Shown here: positions 34,643-44,313 of the stretch, one piece after another
Numbering within the stretch: the stretch's first letter is position 1
Layout of the letters: each line of letters starts with the position of its first letter
Source of the DNA: Nostoc sp. UHCC 0870
GTDB lineage: Bacteria; Cyanobacteriota; Cyanobacteriia; Cyanobacteriales; Nostocaceae
Assembly (NCBI RefSeq): GCF_022063185.1
Contig: NZ_CP091913.1
Span: 5,805,141 to 5,869,140 of the forward strand
Length of the DNA stretch: 64,000 bases
Reading direction: 5' to 3'
The notes under the pieces: model-generated
What the model saw: only the letters and a program-made list of their open reading frames with translations
Database searches by the model: none
What the model was told of the DNA's origin: nothing
Made by a program: the position numbers and the translations under genes

Positions 34643-36352
34643 ATGCAAACTCAACAGCCAATCCCTGTGGAAAGCAGTTTAGAAAGCGAAAAAGTGCCAG
34701 TAGAAGAGACATCCAACGATGAACTCCCGACTATAGAATTTCCCTCACGAGGGAAACTCAAAGCCAGTTCCTGGCGCATACATCAGAAAATTGGTTATGG
34801 TTATTTTGTGGCGATTGGCATTGGCTTTTTCGGCTCACTCACTGGGTTAGTCATCGCCAACTACTACCGTGGGAGAGAAATCAGGCAATTTAATCAAGCT
34901 CAGGAGCAACGACAACTACTGAGTGATTATAAAGATGCAGTTATCGGCGCACAACTGCATAGCTCTAAAATGACCGCGTTTTTAGAAGACAAACAGCAAT
35001 TACCAGCGAAAAAGAACGAATTTTTGCAGAATGTAGAGAAAGCTAAGAATTTAGAGCAGAAAATCGACAAATTTATTGATAGAAACCCTGACAAATTAGC
35101 GGCGACAAGTGCTAATTTACAGACTCTATTACAAGATTACGCCTTTTACTTAAAATCCTATGTTGACAAAATAGATACAGTTTTAAAGGAAAGTAATCAA
35201 CAGCAGGTTGCTGTGACGAGAGACAAGCTGTTGGAAATTATGCGTGGTCAAACAGCCGTACAACTAGACCAGCTATCAGAAAAATTAACTAATATCCTCC
35301 GTACTGCGGAAGAGCAAGAACAGAAAAGACAAACAGATGTAGAACAAGCTAAGGGAGTAGAGAGATTAATTGTCATGCTGAGTATGCTGGTGTCAGTAGC
35401 GATCGCTGGCATCATAGCATGGCGAACCAGTCGAGCGATCGCAGAACCAGTGATCATTGTCACTCAAGTTGCTGAACAAGTAGCACGGAAACACAATTTT
35501 GATTTACGCGCACCAGTCACCACCGAAGACGAAATTGGTTTATTAGCAAAATCTTTAAATCATCTGATTGAACGGGTATCAGAACGCACAAAAGAACTAG
35601 AAAAAGCCAAAGAACAAGCCGAAGCCGCTAGCAAAGCCAAAAGTAGATTTTTGGCTAATGTCAGTCACGAGTTACGTACACCCTTAAATGCAGTGATTGG
35701 CTTAAGCCAACTGCTACAAGATGATGCAACTGATCTAAATTTATCAGGAGACTTCATCACTGACTTAGAAACTATCAACTCTGCTGGTAGACACCTACTG
35801 GAACTGATTAACGACATCCTCGACTTATCAAAAATTGAAGCCGAGAAAATGTCTATCTACCCAGAGAATTTTGAGATTGCTACGCTAATTAATAACGTTG
35901 TCCTTACAGTCAAACCAGCTATAGAAAAAAATGGCAATGTGTTAGCTGTGTATTGTGATGAACACTTAGGCTCAATGTACGCTGATCAAACCAGGATGCG
36001 GCAGGTATTATTAAACTTATTAAGTAACGCTGCTAAGTTTACCACTAACGGCAAGATAACGCTAACAGTTAAGAATGACAGAGAGGACTGCTCACCAGAA
36101 GCTCCCCTGGGAATGATTACTTTCAATGTTAGTGATACAGGTATTGGGATGTCTCCCACACAACAGCAACAATTATTTCAACCCTTTATCCAAGGTGACA
36201 CCTCTACCACGAAAAAGTATGGCGGTACAGGACTGGGTTTAGCTATCAGTCGCCACTTTTGTCAGCTGATGGGCGGTGAAATTTTGGTGCAAAGTCAGAT
36301 GGGAGTTGGTTCTACTTTCATTGTTCATCTACCATTGACTGTGCAGGAGTAA
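34643..36352 (+). CDS. Membrane sensor histidine kinase
   Basis: A 569-aa two-component sensor. Polar N-terminus, TM1 (about 51-74), an extracytoplasmic helical sensor region (~75-240) rich in Gln/Lys, TM2 (~243-262), HAMP (~262-318), a coiled-coil linker (ERTKELEKAKEQAEAASKAK), HisKA with phospho-acceptor His342 in SHELRTPLN, and HATPase with N-box (LLSNAAKF), DTGIGM and GTGLGLAISRHF. No cognate response regulator is adjacent, so it is an orphan kinase. Signal unknown. The sensor region resembles four-helix chemoreceptor-like domains. Confidence 0.93.
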   Translation: MQTQQPIPVESSLESEKVPVEETSNDELPTIEFPSRGKLKASSWRIHQKIGYGYFVAIGIGFFGSLTGLVIANYYRGREIRQFNQAQEQRQLLSDYKDAVIGAQLHSSKMTAFLEDKQQLPAKKNEFLQNVEKAKNLEQKIDKFIDRNPDKLAATSANLQTLLQDYAFYLKSYVDKIDTVLKESNQQQVAVTRDKLLEIMRGQTAVQLDQLSEKLTNILRTAEEQEQKRQTDVEQAKGVERLIVMLSMLVSVAIAGIIAWRTSRAIAEPVIIVTQVAEQVARKHNFDLRAPVTTEDEIGLLAKSLNHLIERVSERTKELEKAKEQAEAASKAKSRFLANVSHELRTPLNAVIGLSQLLQDDATDLNLSGDFITDLETINSAGRHLLELINDILDLSKIEAEKMSIYPENFEIATLINNVVLTVKPAIEKNGNVLAVYCDEHLGSMYADQTRMRQVLLNLLSNAAKFTTNGKITLTVKNDREDCSPEAPLGMITFNVSDTGIGMSPTQQQQLFQPFIQGDTSTTKKYGGTGLGLAISRHFCQLMGGEILVQSQMGVGSTFIVHLPLTVQE

Positions 36353-36425
36353 TTGGGGATTGGGGACTGGGAAATCAGGTAGACAAGGTATAGTAACTAA
36401 TGACTAATGATGCTGGCGCGAACAA

Positions 36426-36460
36426 TTTTGAATTTTGAATTTTGAATTTTGAATTTTGAA
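36426..36460. repeat. Heptamer tandem repeat (ttttgaa x5)
   Basis: Five exact copies of ttttgaa, just upstream of the helicase gene. Short tandemly repeated sequence typical of this genus. Confidence 0.92.
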
Positions 36461-36510
36461 TTCCCCGCAGGGATTGACCATTGACTTAAGTTATCAGCAC
36501 TCCTCACACC

Positions 36511-38832
36511 ATGACTACAAGCATCGACTTTCTCAGCCATCTTAACCCCAGCCAACGCCAAGCCGTGGAACATTACTGCGGCCCTTTGCTCGTTGTAGCT
36601 GGTGCGGGTTCTGGTAAAACACGCGCCTTAACTTACCGAATTGCTAACTTGATTCTCAAACACCGTGTCGCGCCGGAAAATATTTTGGCGGTGACTTTCA
36701 CCAACAAAGCCGCACGGGAGATGAAAGAACGGATTCAGAGGCTATTTGCTGAACAGTTAGCAATGGCAGAACATGGAAAAAAGTTGGATTTATTGCCAGA
36801 ATACGAACAAACAAAACTGCGATCGCGCGTTTATAAAACTACTATCAAAGAGTTGTGGTGTGGCACTTTCCACAGTCTATTTTCGCGGCTTCTCCGCTTT
36901 GATATTGAAAAATACCAAGATGAAAAAGGTAGAAAATGGGATAAAAATTTCTCTATCTTTGATGAATCTGATGTAATGAGTTTAATTAAAGAAATTGTCA
37001 CCAAACAATTAAATTTAGACGATAAAAAATTTGACCCCCGTTCTGTACGTTACGCCATTAGTAACGCTAAAAACCAAGGCTTTTCACCGCAAGAATTAGA
37101 GAAAGAACAGCCGAATTATCGCGGACGGGTAATAGCTGATGTCTACAATCGTTATCAAGATAAACTCACAGAAAATAATGCTCTAGACTTTGATGATTTA
37201 ATTCTGATTCCTACCAGATTATTTCAGCAAAATGAGCAAGTTTTGGGGTATTGGCATCGCAAATTTTGCCATGTGCTTGTAGATGAATATCAAGATACCA
37301 ACCGCACCCAATATGACCTGATTCGCCTGTTAGCGACTAATGGGGAAGAGAAAAAGACGGAATGGAATTGGCAGAATCGCTCAGTTTTTGTCGTAGGTGA
37401 TGCCGACCAATCTATTTACAGCTTTAGAATGGCAGATTTCACCATTCTCTTAGAGTTTCAGAATGACTTTGGTGATGCTTTAGCTGATGAAGATACGCGT
37501 ACAATGGTGAAGTTAGAAGAAAACTATCGCTCTTGTGAAAACATTCTCCAAGCTGCCAATGAACTCATTGAAAATAACACCCAACGCATTGATAAAGTCC
37601 TCAAACCGACAAGGGGAGCGGGTGAGCAAATTTATTGTCATAAAGCAGATGATGAACTAGCTGAAGCCGATTTTGTCATTAGACAAATTCGCAGCTTAGA
37701 ACATCAACATCCTGAATTAGATTGGGGTAGTTTTGCCATTCTTTATCGTACCAACGCCCAATCTCGCCCCTTTGAAGAACAGTTAGTCAGGAATCAAATT
37801 CCTTACACAGTCGTCGGCGGGATGAAATTTTATGACCGTAAAGAAATTAAAGATGTCTTAGCTTATTTAAGAGCGATCGCCAACCCAGCCGATACCGTGA
37901 GTTTATTAAGAGTTATTAATACACCCCGGCGTGGTATTGGTAAAGCCACTATGGATAATTTAATCAATGCTTCCCAGCAATTAAACACAACATTGTGGGA
38001 AATATTGAGTGATGAGACTTCAGTCAATACTTTAGCTGGACGTTCTGCCAAAGCTGTCAATAACTTTGCTAAGATGATTAACCGTTGGCAAGGAGAAATA
38101 GCCACAGTTCCCGTTTCGGAGATGGTAACGGGAATTTTAGAAGATTCTGGTTACGTGCAAGACTTACAAAATCAAGGAACAGACGAAGCTGAAGACAGAA
38201 TCCAAAATGTCCAAGAACTTTACAACGCTGTACTGCAATTTCAAGAAGAAAATGAAGATGTTTCTTTAACAGCCTTCTTACAAAGTACCGCCCTCAGTTC
38301 TGATTTAGATAACTTAAAAGAGGGTCAAACAGCCGTTTCTTTGATGACCTTACACGCTTCTAAAGGCTTGGAGTTTCCCGTAGTCTTCTTGGTGGGATTA
38401 GAACAGGGACTATTCCCCAATTACCGTTCCATGAACGATCCAGCCGCCTTAGAAGAAGAACGCCGTCTGTGTTACGTGGGAATTACCCGCGCCCAAGAAC
38501 GCTTACACTTATCCTTTGCCCGTGAACGCCGCTTATATGGCTCACGAGAACCCGCCATGCGATCGCAATTTCTCGACGAATTACCCCCAGAATTATTAGC
38601 AAATCCCGGTCAAAAGCGGCAAACTCATACCAAAAATTCTACAAGTAATGGCAAGCAAACAGTTAATCAAAATTGGCAAGTAGGTGAGCGAGTTTTACAC
38701 AAAAGTTTTGGTCTTGGTGAAATAACTCACATTTTTGGCGAAGGAAATAAGGTATCTGTAGCAGTTAAATTCGCAAGTTTGGGACAAAAGATTATTGACC
38801 CTAGAGTAGCGCAGTTGCAAAAAATGGACTGA
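36511..38832 (+). CDS. pcrA: UvrD/PcrA-type superfamily 1 DNA helicase
   Basis: 3'-5' DNA helicase for repair and replication-fork maintenance, 773 aa. Motifs visible: Q-motif region LNPSQRQAVEH, Walker A AGAGSGKT (30-37), TFTNKAAREMKER (Ia), DEYQDTN (II, about 258), GDADQSIYSFR (III), EENYRSCENIL (IV), LMTLHASKGLEFPVVF (V) and EERRLCYVGITRAQ (VI). The C-terminal tail (WQVGERVLHKSFGLGEI) is the PcrA-type module that binds RNA polymerase in related proteins. A hairpin at 38851-38878 follows. Confidence 0.95.
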   Translation: MTTSIDFLSHLNPSQRQAVEHYCGPLLVVAGAGSGKTRALTYRIANLILKHRVAPENILAVTFTNKAAREMKERIQRLFAEQLAMAEHGKKLDLLPEYEQTKLRSRVYKTTIKELWCGTFHSLFSRLLRFDIEKYQDEKGRKWDKNFSIFDESDVMSLIKEIVTKQLNLDDKKFDPRSVRYAISNAKNQGFSPQELEKEQPNYRGRVIADVYNRYQDKLTENNALDFDDLILIPTRLFQQNEQVLGYWHRKFCHVLVDEYQDTNRTQYDLIRLLATNGEEKKTEWNWQNRSVFVVGDADQSIYSFRMADFTILLEFQNDFGDALADEDTRTMVKLEENYRSCENILQAANELIENNTQRIDKVLKPTRGAGEQIYCHKADDELAEADFVIRQIRSLEHQHPELDWGSFAILYRTNAQSRPFEEQLVRNQIPYTVVGGMKFYDRKEIKDVLAYLRAIANPADTVSLLRVINTPRRGIGKATMDNLINASQQLNTTLWEILSDETSVNTLAGRSAKAVNNFAKMINRWQGEIATVPVSEMVTGILEDSGYVQDLQNQGTDEAEDRIQNVQELYNAVLQFQEENEDVSLTAFLQSTALSSDLDNLKEGQTAVSLMTLHASKGLEFPVVFLVGLEQGLFPNYRSMNDPAALEEERRLCYVGITRAQERLHLSFARERRLYGSREPAMRSQFLDELPPELLANPGQKRQTHTKNSTSNGKQTVNQNWQVGERVLHKSFGLGEITHIFGEGNKVSVAVKFASLGQKIIDPRVAQLQKMD

Positions 38833-38850
38833 TATTCAATAGTAGTCAAA

Positions 38851-38878
38851 GTAGAGACGCAATACATCGCGTCTCTAC
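38851..38878. terminator. Hairpin after helicase gene
   Basis: gtagagacgc/gcgtctctac with an 8-base loop. This is a widespread dispersed hairpin in cyanobacteria and a plausible terminator, but the T-run is weak. Confidence 0.55.
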
Positions 38879-38987
38879 AGTTTCTAATAAGTTCATTGTG
38901 CAGAATGCTGCACGGCTTCTACATTAATATTGAGTCGAAGTTACACAGAAAATTGTTTCTGATGATAAGAGCAAAAACTTAATTGTA

Positions 38988-39242
38988 GAGAAATTTTGAC
39001 AAAAAGATCCTAGAGGCTTGAATGAAACAACTGGTGAACTGAACAGAGTATGGACTGATAACAGAGCCAATAGCAAAAGCTATAGTCTGCAAACAAACCT
39101 CATTGGCAAATTTAGTACAGGTTCTATCCAACACACACTTTTAGTTGGGGTTGAGCTTGACCGTGAAACTCAGGATAATGCTAATTTCGAGGATTTTGCT
39201 CCTAGTATTAACCTGACTTTTCAGGTTATGTGGAAAAGCTAA
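38988..39242 (+). pseudogene. Remnant of TonB-dependent siderophore receptor
   Basis: From about 39007 one frame reads DPRGLNETTGELNRVWTDNRANSKSYSLQTNL then STGSIQHTLLVGVELDRETQ, ending at 39242. This is a typical stretch from the middle of the outer-membrane beta-barrel of cyanobacterial ferric-siderophore receptors. It has no signal peptide, plug domain or TonB box, and no continuation after 39242. It is a ~75-residue leftover of an ~800-residue protein. It lies just past feoA, so the region may once have held more iron genes. Confidence 0.75.
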
Positions 39243-39349
39243 CGCGAAACCTAACCCCCTTCCCTAGTAGGGAAGGGGGAAAAGTTAATGTCTATAACCA
39301 TTTATGCTGTGCCTGCTGAGATCGCTTAAACTCTGATTAACCTGACGAA

Positions 39350-39571
39350 TTATCGCGATTCTACAAAAATAATCTGTGCTGTTTCTTGATCTAACGCAGT
39401 GCGGGTTCTGCCAACTGTGATGACATAGGATGGAAAACGTTGCTCTAGCACCAAATGGCTACCGGGTAAAATGCCGAATGCCATCAGCTTTTGTAACACT
39501 GCATCATCTTGAGTTCGTAAACTCACTACCGTTTGTGGTTGACCTATCTTGACTGTTGATAAGGCGTTCAT
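39350..39571 (-). CDS. feoA: FeoA ferrous iron transport accessory protein
   Basis: A 73-aa SH3-like cytoplasmic partner of FeoB. The FeoA core is visible: VVSLRTQDDAVLQKLMAFGILPGSHLVLEQRFPSYVITVGRTRTALDQETAQIIFV. The gene starts one base after the stop of the FeoB membrane-domain gene, so it is the last gene of the feoB(N)-feoB(C)-feoA operon. This order is reversed from the common feoA-feoB. Confidence 0.93.
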   Translation of the reverse strand: MNALSTVKIGQPQTVVSLRTQDDAVLQKLMAFGILPGSHLVLEQRFPSYVITVGRTRTALDQETAQIIFVESR

Positions 39572-39572
39572 C

Positions 39573-41060
39573 TTAAAAATTCACCCCAAATAAGGTTAAG
39601 CCGGTGTTGACAACATATCCCATGAGGAAGGCGAAGGGGAAAATAAATAGTACGATCGCTAATGTAGTTTTGCTTCCTCGTTCTTTAATCAGCATTTGTA
39701 ATTGGGCAATACAGGGTAGAAACAAAGTTAAGACAATCGCCGCCACCACCAACTGATTACCTGTCAGGCTACCTTGCTGCTGTAAATCAAACAGTCCGGC
39801 TGCACCATAATCTCTTCTAAAGAAACCGTAGAGAAATATCGGTGCTGCTTGTTTCGGCATTCCCAACGCCAAGGTCAGAGGTTCAATTCCCCGAATAATC
39901 ACATCAAATAATCCGGTTAACCGTCCTGCCCAAATCAAGACTGATGCCCAAATAAACAACGGCAAGACTTCCACAAAATACCACTTCATCCGCACCCAGG
40001 TTTTGATGAAGACGTTCCGCAATTTGGGCAGCCGCAAAGGTGGAACTTCCATGTAAAACCTGCCAGATTTACCGGGTAATAATCTGGCGGTGAGATAGCC
40101 AACTACCAAAAAGATGGCAGTGATAAAGCCTACCCAAAACAGTAAGGCGGCGGGTTTTTGTGCCAGTAATCCTACAATTACACCCCACTGCGCTGCACAG
40201 GGAATAGCAAGGGAGAGTAAAAACGTCGCAATTAATCGTTCCCGGTTGGTTTCCAGAGTGCGGGTGACAATCGTTGCCATCGTGTCGCAACCTAAGCCCA
40301 AAACCATTGGAATGACTGCGCGACCAGATAACCCCACGGATTTAAATAACCGATCTAACATTAAAGACAAACGTGGGAGATAGCCGCTATCTTCTAGTAA
40401 TGAGAACATCAAAAAGTAGGTAGCAACCACGGGTAAGACAATGGCTGTAGCGTAGCGAATCCCCAAGGTAATAATGCCATAGTCATGAGCAATCAAGTCT
40501 TGAATTGGTCGCCAGGGAATGACTTGAGCAGTGATTTGATTGACTATTGGGTTGATTTGTGATTCAAAAAAGGTTTCGATGCGATCAACTAGTTCCCCTG
40601 CCCCAAATTCACCGACAAATTTATAGACTCCGTAGTAAAGGATAATTACAAGAATGGGAAACCCGGTAATGGGGTTGACGGTGAGTTTGTGGAGTGTCTC
40701 AGACAATGACGATCGCGCCTGTTTGGTTTGATGTAAAACTGCTCGTTCTATAGCTTGAGCCTGACTTTGACGAGAATTGGCGATCGCTAATCCGATGGGT
40801 TGTTGGAGTTGATTTTGCGTGACGGTAATCAATACTTCCAGATGACGACACTGTTCTTGATCCTGTTGCAAGGTTTGCCATAAAGCTGGGTCTTTTTGTA
40901 ACAGTAATAAAGCTACGCTACGCTGTGAAAGCGAATAATTGCCAAATAAATAGCGATTCTCCTTTGAAGAGGCTGCGCCAACGCCTAAATTTTGCCACCA
41001 CGATTCTAGTTGTGCGATCGCGCTTTCAATTGGTTCGGGATAAATAACTTCGCTGATCAT
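39573..41060 (-). CDS. feoB: FeoB membrane domain (separate C-terminal half)
   Basis: A 495-aa permease part of the ferrous iron transporter. Residues ~1-115 correspond to the helical spacer (GDI-like) region that normally follows the G domain. From about residue 135 come the transmembrane Gate and FeoB_C regions (PITGFPILVIILYYGVYKFVGEFGAGEL; VIPMVLGLGCDTMATIVTRTLE; LAIPCAAQWGV; TLFLPCIAQLQML). The conserved Gate cysteines are present. It has its own start with aggaaggaaagg just upstream, 26 bases after the G-domain gene. In most bacteria the two halves are one polypeptide. Confidence 0.93.
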   Translation of the reverse strand: MISEVIYPEPIESAIAQLESWWQNLGVGAASSKENRYLFGNYSLSQRSVALLLLQKDPALWQTLQQDQEQCRHLEVLITVTQNQLQQPIGLAIANSRQSQAQAIERAVLHQTKQARSSLSETLHKLTVNPITGFPILVIILYYGVYKFVGEFGAGELVDRIETFFESQINPIVNQITAQVIPWRPIQDLIAHDYGIITLGIRYATAIVLPVVATYFLMFSLLEDSGYLPRLSLMLDRLFKSVGLSGRAVIPMVLGLGCDTMATIVTRTLETNRERLIATFLLSLAIPCAAQWGVIVGLLAQKPAALLFWVGFITAIFLVVGYLTARLLPGKSGRFYMEVPPLRLPKLRNVFIKTWVRMKWYFVEVLPLFIWASVLIWAGRLTGLFDVIIRGIEPLTLALGMPKQAAPIFLYGFFRRDYGAAGLFDLQQQGSLTGNQLVVAAIVLTLFLPCIAQLQMLIKERGSKTTLAIVLFIFPFAFLMGYVVNTGLTLFGVNF

Positions 41061-41086
41061 ACCTTTCCTTCCTCATCTGAAAATAC

Positions 41087-41707
41087 TTACGCAGGTATCA
41101 TGGCAGCCTGAATCGACAGGAATGGTGCAATCCTGTATCGCAATTCATCTATACCTTGATTCAAAGCCGCCGCCATGCAGACTACTGGAATTCCTAACTC
41201 ACGTTCGAGTGCATCCTGTTGTATATCCAGTCCCCAACGACGCGCTTCATCCATCATGTTGACGGCGAGTAAAACAGGTAGTCCAGCTTCGATGAGTTGA
41301 AAGGTGAGAGACAACATCCGTCCCAAGTTCTTCGCATCCACCACATGAATCACAGATGCTACAGGTTCTGTTAGCAATAAATCTCTGGCAACTTTTTCTT
41401 CTTCGCTGATGGGCATCAACGAATACATCCCTGGTGTATCAATCACCGTTATGCTTTGTTCCCCTATCTGCGCTAGCCCACGACTCACCTCTACAGTCGT
41501 ACCGGGGTAATTAGAAACCGTAACATAAATTCCAGTCAGTGCATTGAACAGCACACTCTTACCAACATTGGGCATTCCTACCAAGGCAATTGGGGGACTT
41601 GGGGAAACTTGCTTGGCTAAATATTGCTGACTTTTACGAAAAAATGGCAATTTATGCGATCGCTTTCCACACGATTGACCTTGAGATTTACAGTTATGAC
41701 ATTCCAT
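41087..41707 (-). CDS. feoB: FeoB GTPase domain (separate N-terminal half)
   Basis: A 206-aa soluble G protein. G1 GMPNVGKS (44-51), G2 YPGTT, G3 DTPGMYSL, G4 NMMD are all intact, as in NFeoB. The first 14 residues carry a Cys cluster (CHNCKSQGQSCG) that could bind metal; this is unusual for FeoB and inferential. The protein ends soon after the G5 region (CMAAALNQGIDELRYRI), where fused FeoB would enter the spacer. Co-transcription with the membrane half and feoA is expected. The stop is a clean TAA, so this looks like a true split, not a sequencing frameshift. Confidence 0.92.
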   Translation of the reverse strand: MECHNCKSQGQSCGKRSHKLPFFRKSQQYLAKQVSPSPPIALVGMPNVGKSVLFNALTGIYVTVSNYPGTTVEVSRGLAQIGEQSITVIDTPGMYSLMPISEEEKVARDLLLTEPVASVIHVVDAKNLGRMLSLTFQLIEAGLPVLLAVNMMDEARRWGLDIQQDALERELGIPVVCMAAALNQGIDELRYRIAPFLSIQAAMIPA

Positions 41708-41817
41708 AGGAATTTATTTTTGAGTTTTACTGCAAATTATTCTCAAATTAAATTGTGAGGAACTCGTGAGGAAATATACTTAGTTTATTTTTTTAAACAT
41801 GAATATCAAAATCAAAA

Positions 41818-41840
41818 GCACCCCCTTTTTCAGGGAGTGC
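41818..41840 (-). terminator. Terminator of psbA
   Basis: On the minus strand gcactccct pairs with agggggtgc (one G-U), then a T-rich tail (ttttgatttt). Placed 40 bases after the psbA stop. Confidence 0.8.
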
Positions 41841-41879
41841 CTTTAATTTACAGCTAGATTATTGATTTGTGTGTGAAAA

Positions 41880-42962
41880 TTAACCGTTGATAGCAGGTGC
41901 GCTGATAGCAACAGGAGCAACTTCACCAGCAGCCAAATCTAAGGGGAAGTTGTGAGCGTTACGCTCGTGCATTACTTCCATACCCAGGTTAGCGCGGTTG
42001 ATTACATCAGCCCAAGTAGCGATGACACGACCTTGAGAATCAATGATGGATTGGTTGAAGTTGAAACCGTTCAAGTTGAACGCCATTGTGCTGACACCCA
42101 AAGCGGTAAACCAGATACCGATGACAGGCCAAGCAGCGAGGAAGAAGTGCAAGGAACGGCTGTTGTTGAATGATGCGTATTGGAAGATTAAGCGACCGAA
42201 GTAACCGTGTGCTGCCACAATGTTGTAGGTTTCTTCTTCTTGTCCGAATTTGTAACCGTAGTTCTGTGATTCGTTTTCGGTTGTCTCACGAACTAAGGAA
42301 GATGTTACTAGAGAACCGTGCATTGCGGAGAACAATGAGCCACCGAATACACCCGCTACACCTAACATATGGAAGGGGTGCATCAGGATGTTGTGTTCTG
42401 CTTGGAACACAATCATGAAGTTGAATGTGCCGGAGATACCCAAGGGCATACCATCAGAGAATGAACCTTGTCCGATGGGGTAGACCAAGAAGACTGCGGT
42501 TGCTGCTGCTACTGGTGCAGAGAATGCTAGGCAAATCCAAGGACGCATTCCTAAGCGGTAGGACAATTCCCATTCCCGACCTAAGTAACAGAATACGCCG
42601 GTCAAGAAGTGGAAGATTACCAATTGGTAAGGACCACCGTTGTACAACCACTCATCTAAGGAAGCTGCTTCCCAAATGGGGTAGAAGTGTAAGCCAATGG
42701 CGTTAGAGGATGGAACAACTGCACCGGAGATGATGTTGTTTCCGTAGAGTAATGAACCTGCTACTGGTTCGCGGATACCATCGATGTCTACTGGAGGTGC
42801 GGCGATGAAGGCGATGATAAAGCAGGTGGTTGCTGCTAGCAGGGTGGGGATCATCAGGACTCCGAACCAACCGATGTATAGACGGTTATTGGTGCTGGTA
42901 ATCCACTCGCAGAAGCGATCCCATACGTTCGCGCTTTGACGCTGTTGTAAGGTTGCGGTCAT
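41880..42962 (-). CDS. psbA: Photosystem II D1 protein
   Basis: Reaction-centre core subunit of PSII, 360 aa from the ATG at 42962 (MTATLQQRQSANVWDRFCEW). The open frame continues 13 codons upstream, but the Thr-start is the universal D1 N-terminus. Five transmembrane helices; Tyr161, the His residues for chlorophyll and iron, and the C-terminal DLA/AGE processing site (after Ala344) are present. Residue 130 is Glu (GREWELS), the form associated with high-light or stress D1 copies. Cyanobacteria usually carry several psbA genes, so this is probably one family member. Confidence 0.98.
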   Translation of the reverse strand: MTATLQQRQSANVWDRFCEWITSTNNRLYIGWFGVLMIPTLLAATTCFIIAFIAAPPVDIDGIREPVAGSLLYGNNIISGAVVPSSNAIGLHFYPIWEAASLDEWLYNGGPYQLVIFHFLTGVFCYLGREWELSYRLGMRPWICLAFSAPVAAATAVFLVYPIGQGSFSDGMPLGISGTFNFMIVFQAEHNILMHPFHMLGVAGVFGGSLFSAMHGSLVTSSLVRETTENESQNYGYKFGQEEETYNIVAAHGYFGRLIFQYASFNNSRSLHFFLAAWPVIGIWFTALGVSTMAFNLNGFNFNQSIIDSQGRVIATWADVINRANLGMEVMHERNAHNFPLDLAAGEVAPVAISAPAING

Positions 42963-43214
42963 GTTTTTATGATTGCGTTTGTTTATGTATGAATCAGACA
43001 AGTGTGTTTTTGTCTGTAATATTACTTTACACTACTTTACAAAAGTTAAGTAACTTATTAATATCAGTAGAATTTATAGATATTGTCAGCTTTACTTATA
43101 TAAAGGCACGTCATCTAATACACCGATTCCTCTCCCACAACACCCAAAAGGTGAGCAAGAGAGGAATTAGCATAAGGGAAGGGGTCGATGACGCAAAACT
43201 AAAAAAACGACCAC

Positions 43215-44132
43215 CTAATAAATCTTTGGTACAAAGAACTGTTCATTTCGGGGGGGTCTGACATAGTTATCGCCAGACTTCCGGGGAGACAGTTCTAGGG
43301 GTTCTGGAGTCATATCCACGTAGGGAATCTTGCTGAGGATGTGGTAAACACAATTCAAGCGAGCGCGTTTTTTGTCGTCTGCTTCCACGGTAAACCAGGG
43401 TGCTTCAGGGATATTGGTGTGGGCAAACATGACATCCTTGGCTTTAGAGTATTCCATCCAGCGATCGCGCGATTCGAGATCCATTGGACTGAGTTTCCAC
43501 CGCCGTGCGGGATCAGTGGTTCTTGATTGAAAGCGTCGTTCTTGCTCATCATCACTGACAGAAAACCAATACTTCAGCAGAATGATGCCCTCACGCACCA
43601 ACATTCGTTCAAATTCTGGACAATCTTGCATGAAATTCTTGTACTGTTCTTCTGTACAGAATCCCATCACAGATTCTACGCCAGCACGGTTATACCAACT
43701 GCGGTCAAACAAAACAATTTCACCCGCAGCTGGTAGATGAGCTACATAACGTTGGAAGTACCATTGGGTTTTTTCGCGATCGCTGGGCGTACCTAAAGCG
43801 ACGATACGACAGCCACGGGGATTCAACGGTTCTGCAATCCGTTTAATCGTACCCCCCTTACCTGCGGCATCCCTTCCTTCAAAAATAATGACAATCCTCG
43901 CACCTGTAAACTTTACCCAATATTGCATTTTCACCAGTTCTAATTGCAACTTGGCTATTTCTTTTTCGTAGAGCCGATTGGATATTTTAGAACTTCCTTC
44001 ACCTTCAGTCGTATGTTTTTTGAACTTTAGTTTTTTGATATTTTTCGCGCTCTTTTTATTGGTTTTTAGGGTTTTGAGCGGGGATTCCATCGCCTCTTTC
44101 ATCATATTTCCATTGTCTTGCTCAATGTTCAT
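43215..44132 (-). CDS. ppk2: Polyphosphate kinase 2
   Basis: A 305-aa PPK2-family nucleotide/polyphosphate phosphotransferase. Walker A GRDAAGKGGT near residue 85, Walker B and lid in VLFDRSWYNRAGVE, plus GTPSDREKTQWYFQRY. The length and the single domain fit class I PPK2. The N-terminal ~55 residues are Lys-rich and probably disordered. It may favour NTP synthesis from polyphosphate or the reverse; this is not readable from sequence. Alone on its strand. Confidence 0.93.
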   Translation of the reverse strand: MNIEQDNGNMMKEAMESPLKTLKTNKKSAKNIKKLKFKKHTTEGEGSSKISNRLYEKEIAKLQLELVKMQYWVKFTGARIVIIFEGRDAAGKGGTIKRIAEPLNPRGCRIVALGTPSDREKTQWYFQRYVAHLPAAGEIVLFDRSWYNRAGVESVMGFCTEEQYKNFMQDCPEFERMLVREGIILLKYWFSVSDDEQERRFQSRTTDPARRWKLSPMDLESRDRWMEYSKAKDVMFAHTNIPEAPWFTVEADDKKRARLNCVYHILSKIPYVDMTPEPLELSPRKSGDNYVRPPRNEQFFVPKIY

Positions 44133-44313
44133 AAACTTTTTCGGACTTAATAATTGTGAACTATAACTCTTTACGCAAAGCGAGGTTACTTATTCTCTTT
44201 TGATAAAGGTTTCACCCCATGGCCAAGTCGAGGATGAGGGTAAATTTTTGTCTTTGAGATTTTAGTATTAAAATATACTATGTAAATTGATAATCGCAAT
44301 GAGTTTTTAATAG

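Noticed and set aside
36499..36509. actcctcacac, the core motif of the small RNA Yfr1, just before the helicase ATG
   Set aside because: No flanking hairpins or terminator as in Yfr1; surrounding sequence is agcactc-type repeat, so a chance match.
40905..40990. Repeat-like gaggctgcgccaacgcc and ctacgctacgct blocks in the feoB membrane-domain gene
   Set aside because: They resemble dispersed repeats, but the encoded residues can be read as ordinary protein and no clean insertion boundary is visible.
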